Source: Myxococcales bacterium (GTDB lineage Bacteria; Myxococcota; Myxococcia; Myxococcales; Anaeromyxobacteraceae). From it: a stretch of 19,026 bases of DNA. Shown here piece after piece: positions 1 to 5,935 of the stretch. The first letter of the stretch is position 1. Each line of letters starts with the position of its first letter. The position numbers were made by a program, and so were the translations under genes. The stretch is taken from NCBI GenBank assembly GCA_021784495.1, contig JAJXSQ010000006.1, positions 1 to 19,026 on the forward strand, given 5' to 3'. The notes below the pieces were generated by a model that was not told where the DNA came from, made no database searches, and worked only from the letters and a program-made list of their open reading frames with translations.

Positions 1-1
1 G

Positions 2-1012
2 CGGCGGACGGCGGCTCCCCGGGGCGGGCGGCGCCCGGGGGGCGGGGCGAAGCCGGACGGCGCCGCGCCGCGGATCGATCCGCGGGACCGGCTCCGGCGC
101 GTCCTCTTCCTCGTCCCCTACGCGGTCCGCCACCCGGGCATCACCGTGAAGGAGCTGGCGCGCCGCTGCGGCGTCGGCGAGTCGGAGCTGGTGGAGGACC
201 TCGACTTCCTCCTCGGGGTCGGCTCCCCGCCCTTCGCCCCCGACGACTTCCTCGACCTGTACGTCGAGGGGGACCGGGTCCACGTCGCGCTGCACCAGAG
301 CTTCTCCCGGCCGCCCCGCTTCACCGAGAGCGAGGCGGCCGGGCTGGCGGCGGCGGCGCGGGCCCTGGGCGGCGACGGGGCGGCGCGGGCGGTCGGGGCG
401 CTGCGGGAGGCGGTCCCGCGCGACCGGCGCGCCACCTTCGACGAGCTGGTGGAGCGGATCCACGCCGGCGCCCCCGCGGCGCCCGGCTCGATCCTGGGCC
501 GCCTCCAGCGCGCCATCGCCGAGCGCCGGGTCGTCACGCTCGCCTACCGATCGGCGTCGAGCGAGGCGGAGCGGGAGCGGCTGGTCTCCCCCTTCACGCT
601 CGCCCAGCGCTTCGGCCACTGGTACCTGTACGGCCAGGACTCCGATCGCGGCCGCCCCCTCGCCTTCCGGCTCGACCGCATCCGGGACTGCGCGGTGACC
701 GAGGCGCGCTTCGCCCCTCCCTCCGAGGCCGACCTCGCGCGCGCGCGGCTCTTCTCCGAGCCGACCGGCGATCCCATCGCGGTCCGCCTGGGCCCCCTCG
801 CCGCCGCCTGGGCCCTCGCCCGACCGGGGGGCCTCGACCTCGTGAAGCGGACCCCCGACGGCGGCGCGGTGGTGGAGCTCCGGGGAGTCTCGGAGGAGTG
901 GGCGACCCGCTTCGCCCTCTCCTTCGGCGGCGGGGCGGAGGTGATCGGGGGGGCGGGCGCGCGCCGCCACTTCGTCGAGACGGTCCGCCGGACGCTCGCC
1001 CGGTACGGTTGA
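2..1012 (+). CDS. WYL-domain transcriptional regulator (PafC-like), 5' end outside window
   Basis: The frame is open from the left edge and contains no ATG, GTG or TTG before the GTG at 146. That GTG would fall inside the N-terminal helix-turn-helix (RDRLRRVLFLVPY, then GITVKELARRCGVGESELVEDL), so the true start lies left of the window. The order is DNA-binding domain, a middle WYL domain holding the literal motif GHWYLYG (about 613-636) with the downstream FRLDRI strand, and a C-terminal WCX-type extension ending in RRTLARYG. WYL proteins bind DNA and are thought to sense a ligand or nucleic acid through the WYL pocket; PafBC members act in DNA-damage responses. Such proteins often occur as tandem pairs, so a PafB-like partner may lie just left of the window. 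This is inference. The family call is strong; the regulon is unknown. Confidence 0.88.
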   Translation, partial: RRTAAPRGGRRPGGGAKPDGAAPRIDPRDRLRRVLFLVPYAVRHPGITVKELARRCGVGESELVEDLDFLLGVGSPPFAPDDFLDLYVEGDRVHVALHQSFSRPPRFTESEAAGLAAAARALGGDGAARAVGALREAVPRDRRATFDELVERIHAGAPAAPGSILGRLQRAIAERRVVTLAYRSASSEAERERLVSPFTLAQRFGHWYLYGQDSDRGRPLAFRLDRIRDCAVTEARFAPPSEADLARARLFSEPTGDPIAVRLGPLAAAWALARPGGLDLVKRTPDGGAVVELRGVSEEWATRFALSFGGGAEVIGGAGARRHFVETVRRTLARYG

Positions 1013-1041
1013 CCCGGGGCGAGCGGGCCCCAGGGTCCCGT

Positions 1042-1063
1042 CCGGGGATCGCCCATCCCCCGG
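1042..1063 (+). terminator. Hairpin after WYL gene (weak terminator or operator)
   Basis: GGGGAT pairs with ATCCCC around a 5-base loop, and flanking CC/GG pairs lengthen the stem with one bulged C. It lies 29 bases after the WYL stop codon. A short T run (1075-1078) follows only after an 11-base gap. It could end the WYL transcript, or it could be a protein site, because it lies about 56 bases upstream of the start predicted from the sigma-54-like element at 1081-1097. Confidence 0.35.
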
Positions 1064-1080
1064 AACCATGCAGGTTTTCC

Positions 1081-1097
1081 CTGGCACGCCGCGCGCA
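1081..1097 (+). promoter_or_regulatory. Candidate sigma-54 (-24/-12) promoter for the receiver gene
   Basis: The sequence CTGGCACG, then CCGC, then GCGCA matches the -24 consensus YTGGCACG exactly. It keeps the required GG-N10-GC spacing (GG at 1083-1084, GC at 1095-1096), while the -12 element matches TTGCA at only three of five bases. Transcription would start near 1108, leaving a leader that holds the GGAGG ribosome site at 1127-1131. Chance matches to the 7-mer are expected in DNA this rich in G and C, so the intergenic position and the spacing carry the weight. Confidence 0.42.
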
Positions 1098-1135
1098 GGA
1101 TTCCACGGCGCCATCGGGGGGTGGTCGGAGGCCGC

Positions 1136-1507
1136 GTGGCGAGGGTCCTCATCGTCGACGACACCGACATCGTGCGCCGGGCGCTCGAGGTCGCGGTTCG
1201 GCGCATGGGGCACACCGCCGTGAGCAGCGCCGACGCGGTCGAGGCGCTCGCGATGGCCCAGCGCCAGCCGCCCGACCTCGCCCTCCTCGACTACCGGATG
1301 CCCGGGATGGACGGCGCGCTCCTCTTCCACGAGCTCCACGCGTCGCTCGGCGACCGCTGCCCCAAGGTGCTCTGGGTCTCGGCGACGCCGCGGGAGGAGG
1401 TCCTCCGGGAGACGGCCGCGGACGGCCCGCCGGCCGGCTTCGTGCGCAAGCCGTTCCACCTCGACGACCTGGTGCGGCTCGTCGAGGACGCGCTCGGCAA
1501 GGCCTGA
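1136..1507 (+). CDS. Stand-alone response-regulator receiver domain protein
   Basis: This 123-residue protein is a complete CheY-like receiver and nothing more. The acidic pocket is D8-D9, the phospho-acceptor is D52 in LALLDYRMPGMDG, the switch serine is S82 (WVSAT), and the conserved lysine is K105 followed by proline (VRKPFH). No DNA-binding or enzymatic output domain follows. The GTG at 1136 is preferred because GGAGG (1127-1131) sits just upstream and the protein then begins with the usual VLIVDD strand; GTG 1121 would add five residues. No histidine kinase is next to it, so the partner is elsewhere. Such single-domain regulators usually act by protein contact, for example in phosphorelays or motility. 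The family is clear; the pathway is not. Confidence 0.9.
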   Translation: MARVLIVDDTDIVRRALEVAVRRMGHTAVSSADAVEALAMAQRQPPDLALLDYRMPGMDGALLFHELHASLGDRCPKVLWVSATPREEVLRETAADGPPAGFVRKPFHLDDLVRLVEDALGKA

Positions 1508-1542
1508 GGGGGTCGGCGCCCCTCCCCCGGCGCGCTGCCGGG
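1508..1542 (+). terminator. GC hairpins after the receiver gene, possible terminator
   Basis: Directly after the stop codon GGGGG (1508-1512) can pair with CCCCC (1524-1528). Alternatively CCCGGC (1526-1531) pairs perfectly with GCCGGG (1537-1542) around a 5-base loop. The two structures exclude each other. No T run follows, so intrinsic termination is uncertain. Confidence 0.3.
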
Positions 1543-1590
1543 AGGCGGGCGCTGGCAAGGACCCGCGCCGCCGTGCCAGTCTCCGTCCGC

Positions 1591-1609
1591 GCGCCCCGGC
1601 CCGGGGCGC
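1591..1609. repeat. Perfect 19-bp palindrome upstream of the flavoprotein gene
   Basis: GCGCCCCGG and CCGGGGCGC are exact reverse complements about a single central C, ending 25 bases before the ATG at 1635. It could be an operator, a terminator arm of the receiver gene, or a chance product of base composition. No A/T-rich promoter elements were recognised beside it. Confidence 0.4.
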
Positions 1610-1634
1610 CGGTTCGAGGAGGCGGCGCGCGGCG

Positions 1635-2846
1635 ATGGCACGGTACGATCTGGCGGTGGTGGGCGGTGGGGTGAGCGGGCTGTCGCTCGCCTGGCGGGCG
1701 GCGCGGGACGGGCGCTCGGTGATCCTCCTCGAGCGCTCCCCTCGGCTCGGCGGCTGCGTGCGGACGGAGCGGACCGACGGCGGCTACTGGTTCGAGCTCG
1801 GCGCCCACACCGCCTACAACAGCTACGGCGCCTTCCTCGACCTGGCCGTCGCCTCGGGGCTGCGCGACGCGGTCGTGGAGCGCGGCCCGGCGCGCGCGCG
1901 GTTCGGGCTCCTGCGCCAGGGCGAGGCCCGCTGGCTCACGCCGCCCCGGGTGCTCCTCGAGCTCGGCTGGCTCGAGGCGGCGGTCCACCTGCCGGCCGGC
2001 CTCCTCGCCTCGCGGCGCGGCCAGACCCTCTACTCGCACTTCTCCCGCCTCCTCGGCCGCCGGAACTACGACCGGGTCCTCGGCCCCTTCCTCTCCGCCG
2101 TCCCGTCGCAGCGGGCCGACGGCTTCCCCCTCGAGGGCCCCGGCTCGCTCTTCAAGAAGCGGCCGCGGCGCGCCGGCTTCCCGCGCTCCTTCGGCTTCCG
2201 GGACGGGCTGCAGTCGGTCTGCGACGCGGCGGGGCGGACGGAGGGGATCGCGGTGGAGCGCGGGGTGGAGGTGACCGGGCTCGCCCGCGGCGGCCCGGGC
2301 TTCACCGTGTCGGTCGCCGGCGGCCGGACGATCGAGGCCTCCCTGGCGGCGCTCGCGGTCCCCGCCGACGCGGCGGCGCCCCTCCTGCGCGGCGACTTCC
2401 CGGAGCTCGCCGCCCTGGTCGCGCGGGTGGGGACGGCGACGGTCGAGAGCGTGGGAGTGGTCCTCCCCCGCGAGCGGTGCTGGATGCCGGAGTGCGCCTT
2501 CCTGGTGCCGGTCGACGACTCCTTCTTCTCCTGCGTGACGCGCGATCCCTTCCCCGACCCGTCGCGGCGCGCCTTCGCGTTCCACTTCCGCCCCACCACC
2601 ACCCGCGAGGAGCGGCTGGCGCGGGTCCTCGAGGTGCTCCGGGCCGGCGAGCGCGACCTGCTCCACCTCGCCGAGGCACGGGTGGTCCTGCCCGCTCCGG
2701 CGCTCGGCCACGGCGAGCTGGTCGCCGAGATCGATCGCTGCCTCGCGCCGACCCGCCTCGCCCTCACCGGCAACTACTTCGACGGCCTCGCCATCGAGGA
2801 CTGCGCCGGCCGCTCCGAGCGGGAGTGGCGGCGGCTCTCGCGCTGA
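1635..2846 (+). CDS. FAD-dependent amine oxidase family protein, protoporphyrinogen oxidase-like
   Basis: The N-terminus is a Rossmann FAD-binding fold, with GxGxxG at residues 10-15 (GGGVSG), the ribose-binding acid E33 and the following RLGGCVRTE loop. The middle keeps PPO-like features, such as YDRVLGPFLSAV and FGFRDGLQSVCDA. The C-terminus GNYFDGLAIEDCAGRS (from residue 379) is the FAD-closing motif of protoporphyrinogen and coproporphyrinogen oxidases. At 403 residues it is shorter than the usual 450-480. No heme-synthesis gene lies in the window, so the substrate (a porphyrinogen, or another reduced compound) cannot be assigned. The ATG is preceded by AGGAGG (1617-1622) at a rather long 12-base spacing. 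The family is firm; the exact reaction is an inference. Confidence 0.8.
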   Translation: MARYDLAVVGGGVSGLSLAWRAARDGRSVILLERSPRLGGCVRTERTDGGYWFELGAHTAYNSYGAFLDLAVASGLRDAVVERGPARARFGLLRQGEARWLTPPRVLLELGWLEAAVHLPAGLLASRRGQTLYSHFSRLLGRRNYDRVLGPFLSAVPSQRADGFPLEGPGSLFKKRPRRAGFPRSFGFRDGLQSVCDAAGRTEGIAVERGVEVTGLARGGPGFTVSVAGGRTIEASLAALAVPADAAAPLLRGDFPELAALVARVGTATVESVGVVLPRERCWMPECAFLVPVDDSFFSCVTRDPFPDPSRRAFAFHFRPTTTREERLARVLEVLRAGERDLLHLAEARVVLPAPALGHGELVAEIDRCLAPTRLALTGNYFDGLAIEDCAGRSEREWRRLSR

Positions 2847-2850
2847 CGCG

Positions 2851-2895
2851 CCGGGCGGGTCGCGACCCGTCCGGGGCTGGCCCGGAAGGAGCCCC
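2851..2895 (+). terminator. Strong double hairpin after the flavoprotein gene
   Basis: A 10-bp stem (2851-2860 with 2865-2874, one G-U pair) closes on a CGCG tetraloop. An alternative GGGGCT/AGCCCC stem (2873-2878 with 2890-2895) overlaps it by two bases. It begins four bases after the stop codon, which suits transcription termination, but there is no T run. Confidence 0.5.
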
Positions 2896-3035
2896 GCACC
2901 CATTCCGGGGTGGCCTACGGGGCCACGACGTCTATTCTGCCTGCCACTCGAACCCCGTCGCCACCGCCGCCCCTCCAACGAATCGCCCGAGGAGCGGCAC
3001 GTCGTTTTTCCGCAGCCGTGTCGGAAGTTCTCCCG

Positions 3036-3055
3036 CCGCTCACCAGAGAGCGGCC
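3036..3055. promoter_or_regulatory. Perfect inverted repeat upstream of the efflux operon, candidate operator
   Basis: GCCGCTC-ACCAGA-GAGCGGC has perfect 7-base arms around a 6-base centre. It sits in the least GC-rich part of the window, next to an AAATTT patch (3057-3062). A dimeric regulator such as a TetR- or MarR-type repressor, or a sigma-54 activator, could bind here. It is centred about 56 bases before the start predicted from the sigma-54-like element. No regulator gene adjoins the operon, so the binding protein is unknown. Confidence 0.4.
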
Positions 3056-3075
3056 AAATTTCGCAGGCCGATCGG

Positions 3076-3091
3076 TGGCACGATCGGTGCT
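3076..3091 (+). promoter_or_regulatory. Candidate sigma-54 (-24/-12) promoter of the efflux operon
   Basis: TGGCACG-ATCG-GTGCT matches the consensus TGGCACG-N4-TTGCW at all but one defined base. It has the required GG (3077-3078), ten bases, then GC (3089-3090). Transcription would begin near 3102, almost at the chosen GTG start of the TolC gene, so the promoter and start assignments are in some tension. The 9-base direct repeat CGATCGGTG (3070 and 3081) overlaps the site and may be a by-product or a second binding motif. Confidence 0.5.
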
Positions 3092-3104
3092 TTGGGGGCC
3101 GCGC

Positions 3105-4637
3105 GTGAACGGACTCACACTCCTGATGGCCCTCTCCGTCGCCGCCGGACCCCCGCAACAGCCGGGGCCCGCCGGCGCGGCGGGCGGGGCGACCTCGGCG
3201 AAGCTCCAGGCACTCCCCCCGACGCCGCCTCCGGCGAGCCCGCCCCCGGCGCCGTCGCTCGCGCCGCCGCCGCCTCCCGACCGGGAGACCACCCCTCCCA
3301 AGGTGACCGGCGATCTCGAGCCGGGGAGCCTCGGCCCGCCGACCCGGGCCATGACCCTCGACGACGCGATCGGCTACGCGCGGGAGCACCAGCCGAGCCT
3401 GGTCGCGGCCCGGGCCCGCCTCCTCGCCGTCCAGGCCGACGCCGACGTCCCGCGGGCCCTCTACATGCCGCGGGTCACCGCCACCGCCCAGGCCTTCGCG
3501 GCGACCTCGAACGACGACACCGCGACCTACACCGCCACCTACGGCATCGACCTGCCGCGCGTCGGCGCCACGCAGATCGACACCTCCGGCTGGAAGCCCT
3601 ACCCGTCGACCCTCGGCGGCATCGGACTGCGCCAGGAGATCTTCGACTTCGGGCGGATCGCGGCGCTCGAGGCGGCGGCCGACGCCCGGGTCGAGGCGGA
3701 GAAGGGGCTGACCGACACGGTCCGGCTCGACGTGATCTACGCGGTCGAGAGCGGCTACTACGCGGTGCAGACGGCGAAGGGAGTGCTGGCCGCCGCCGAC
3801 GCCGCCTACCGCCGGTCCAAGCTCAACTACGACACCGCCTCCGCCGGCGTCGACGCGGGCCTGCGGGAGCCGATCGAGATGACGCGGGCCGAGGCCGACC
3901 TGGGCCGGTTCGACGTGGCCCGGGTCCGCGCCCGCGCCGGCGTCGCCGCGGCCCAGGCGGTCTTCGCCGCCGTGGTCGGCGTGCCCGAGACCCTCCTCGA
4001 CGCCTCGGGGCGGGAGGCGCCGCCGCCCCCCTACCCGTCGCTCGACGCCGCCATCCGCCAGGCGCTCCAGCGGGACCCGCTCATCCGCTCGCGCCGCGCG
4101 CGGGTCACCCAGCAGCACGAGACGACGACCGCCATCGCCGCCGAGCTCCGCCCGGACATCTCGCTCACCTCCACCGTCTCGGAGCGCGCCGGCGGCGCGC
4201 CGACCACCGCGGGCGTGATCGCCAGCGGCGGCGGCTACCTGCCGAACACCCCGAACTGGGACGCCGGCCTGGTCTTCACCTGGCCGATCGTCGACTTCGC
4301 GGTGAAGGCGCGCGAGAGCGCCAGCCGGTCCCTCGAGGGCGCGCGCGAGGCGGAGGTGGCGGAGCAGGTGCAGATCCTGAGCGCCCGGGTCCAGGAGGTG
4401 TACGTCCGGCTCGTCTCGGCGCAGGAGGCGCTCCCGGCGCTGGTGAAGACCCTCGGCGCCGCGCGGGCCAACTACGACCAGGCGGAGGCCCGCTTCAAGA
4501 ACGACCTGGGGACGGCGGTCGAGCTCGCCGACGCCCAGGCGCTCCTCACCACCGCCGAGGTCGACGTGACCATCGGAACCTTCGAGCTGATGCGGGCGCG
4601 GGCGAGCCTCGCCCGCGTCGTGGCGGAGAACCTGTGA
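3105..4637 (+). CDS. TolC-family outer membrane efflux protein
   Basis: The protein forms the outer-membrane channel of the tripartite pump encoded by the next two genes. Two OEP repeats are visible, beginning near residue 83 (MTLDDAIGYAREHQPSLVAA) and residue 310 (YPSLDAAIRQALQRDPLI). Each has the long alanine-rich helices of the TolC barrel-tunnel, including LRQEIFDFGR and YDQAEARFKNDLGTAVELADAQ. A proline-rich linker (about 17-75) separates a short hydrophobic leader from the first repeat. The GTG at 3105 has GGGGG six bases upstream and gives the hydrophobic run GLTLLMALSVAAG but no basic residues before it. GTG 3075 or 3087 would add arginines and make a better Sec signal, and ATG 3126 is also possible. 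The length of about 510 residues is normal. It overlaps the adaptor gene by four bases. Confidence 0.92.
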   Translation: MNGLTLLMALSVAAGPPQQPGPAGAAGGATSAKLQALPPTPPPASPPPAPSLAPPPPPDRETTPPKVTGDLEPGSLGPPTRAMTLDDAIGYAREHQPSLVAARARLLAVQADADVPRALYMPRVTATAQAFAATSNDDTATYTATYGIDLPRVGATQIDTSGWKPYPSTLGGIGLRQEIFDFGRIAALEAAADARVEAEKGLTDTVRLDVIYAVESGYYAVQTAKGVLAAADAAYRRSKLNYDTASAGVDAGLREPIEMTRAEADLGRFDVARVRARAGVAAAQAVFAAVVGVPETLLDASGREAPPPPYPSLDAAIRQALQRDPLIRSRRARVTQQHETTTAIAAELRPDISLTSTVSERAGGAPTTAGVIASGGGYLPNTPNWDAGLVFTWPIVDFAVKARESASRSLEGAREAEVAEQVQILSARVQEVYVRLVSAQEALPALVKTLGAARANYDQAEARFKNDLGTAVELADAQALLTTAEVDVTIGTFELMRARASLARVVAENL

Positions 4638-5935
4638 GCAGAGAGAGCCCATCCATGGAACGGACCGAACACGGCCGCGGCGCGGCCCCCTCCGATGCGC
4701 CGGCCGTCGCCCGGTCGACCGCCGGCGAGCCGGCGCGCCCCCCCCCGACCGACTCGGGCCCTCCACCGGGCGGTGGCTCGCGCCGGATCCCGCTCACCGT
4801 GGGCGCCGGGGTGGTGCTGGTCCTGGCCCTCGGCGGCCTCATGATCTGGCGGGCCGAGAGCCGCACCAACAAGATCGCCCTCTCCTCCGCTCCCACCCCG
4901 GTGACGGTGGTGAAGGCCGGCGACACCCCGTACCGCGAGGTGCGCAGCTACATCGGGACCGTCCGGCCCTGGGTCGAGGCGAGCGTCGGGCCCCAGTTCA
5001 TCTCCGCCTACGTGCTCACCGTCCTGGTCCGCCCGGGCGCGGTGGTCAAGGCGGGGCAGGTGCTCGCCACCCTCGACTGCCGCAACGAGTCGAGCGCCAG
5101 CGAGGCGATCTCCTCCGAGGCGCGCGCGATCGAGGCGCGGCAGAAGGCGATCGCCGACGAGGCGGCCCGGACCCAGAAGCTCCTCTCCGGCGGCTTCGTC
5201 TCCGAGAACTCGGTGGAGATGAAGCTCGCCAAGAGCGCCGCGGAGGAGGCGAGCCTCGCCGCCCAGCGCGCCAGCCTGGCCCAGAGCACCCTCCGGGTGA
5301 GCGACTGCGTCCTGCGGGCGCCCTTCGACGGCGAGGTGGGCAACCGCTTCGCCGATCCGGGCGCCTTCGTCCGCCCGGGCATGCCCATCGTCACCGTCGT
5401 CGACCGGAGCACCGTCCGAATGGTCGGGGACGCGCCGGAGAGCGACTTCGCGGTGGTGAGCGCCGGGACGCCGGTCCGGGTCCGGCTGCTCTCCAGCGCG
5501 ACCGAGATGAAGGCGGCCGTCACCCGGCGCGCGCCGGCCGCCGACCCCGGCACCCGCACCGTCCACTTCGAGATCGACGTGTCCGACCCGAAGCGGACCA
5601 TCCCGGTCAACACCACGATGGAGGTGCGGGTCGACGTCGGGACGCCGGTCCCGGCCTCGTCGATCCCCATCTACGCGGCGACGGTGGCCAACGCCAAGGC
5701 GACGATGTTCACCGTGAAGGGCGACGTGGCCTCCTCCCTCACCGTGGTCCCCATCGGCGAGATCGAGGGGCGGCTCTACTTCCACCCGGCGGACCTGGCG
5801 CCCGGGACGGAGGTGGTGACCGAGGGCCGGGCGCTCCTCTCCAACGGCGCCAAGGTGGCGGCCCACGAGGCGCCGGCCCCCGTGCACGGGAGCCACGCCG
5901 AGATCATCCCGGACGGCGGGGAGGCGCATCCGTGA
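4634..5935 (+). CDS. RND efflux periplasmic adaptor (HlyD/membrane fusion protein)
   Basis: This adaptor links the inner-membrane pump to the TolC channel. After a disordered, Pro/Ser-rich cytoplasmic tail, one membrane anchor (residues 52-72) is followed by the first lipoyl half (about 106-148), an alpha-helical hairpin (150-223), and the second lipoyl half with the hallmark LRAPFDGEVGNRFADPGAFV (227-246). A beta-barrel and a membrane-proximal domain complete it. There is no lipobox, so it is anchored by the helix. Its only two cysteines, C149 and C225, flank the hairpin exactly. The GTG start overlaps the TolC stop as GTGA, with GGAG (4625-4628) upstream; the ATG at 4655 is an alternative losing seven residues. 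The C-terminus overlaps the pump gene by four bases. Confidence 0.92.
   Translation: MSRESPSMERTEHGRGAAPSDAPAVARSTAGEPARPPPTDSGPPPGGGSRRIPLTVGAGVVLVLALGGLMIWRAESRTNKIALSSAPTPVTVVKAGDTPYREVRSYIGTVRPWVEASVGPQFISAYVLTVLVRPGAVVKAGQVLATLDCRNESSASEAISSEARAIEARQKAIADEAARTQKLLSGGFVSENSVEMKLAKSAAEEASLAAQRASLAQSTLRVSDCVLRAPFDGEVGNRFADPGAFVRPGMPIVTVVDRSTVRMVGDAPESDFAVVSAGTPVRVRLLSSATEMKAAVTRRAPAADPGTRTVHFEIDVSDPKRTIPVNTTMEVRVDVGTPVPASSIPIYAATVANAKATMFTVKGDVASSLTVVPIGEIEGRLYFHPADLAPGTEVVTEGRALLSNGAKVAAHEAPAPVHGSHAEIIPDGGEAHP

Noticed and set aside
146..1012. GTG at 146 as the start of the WYL regulator
   Set aside because: It would remove the first helix of the DNA-binding domain, and the frame upstream encodes matching sequence up to the window edge.
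1552..1567. A third sigma-54-like site (CTGGCAAG...GC) before the flavoprotein gene
   Set aside because: GG and GC are nine bases apart instead of ten, and the -24 box has a mismatch in the conserved CAC.
3070..3089. The direct repeat CGATCGGTG as an independent operator
   Set aside because: It overlaps the sigma-54-like element almost fully, so it may be only a by-product of that sequence.
2910..3104. A GTG at 2910 as start of the TolC gene
   Set aside because: The 65 extra residues look non-coding, cross the palindrome and the promoter-like element, and put the hydrophobic leader inside the protein.
3160..3300. Proline- and alanine-rich codons as a tandem DNA repeat
   Set aside because: There is no regular repeat unit; it is a low-complexity linker in the TolC-like protein.
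1149..4766. A minus-strand open frame of more than 1200 codons opposite three recognised genes
   Set aside because: It is very rich in Arg, Gly, Pro and Asp, shows no domain, and lies antisense to genes with clear family motifs. Long spurious frames are expected in DNA this rich in G and C.
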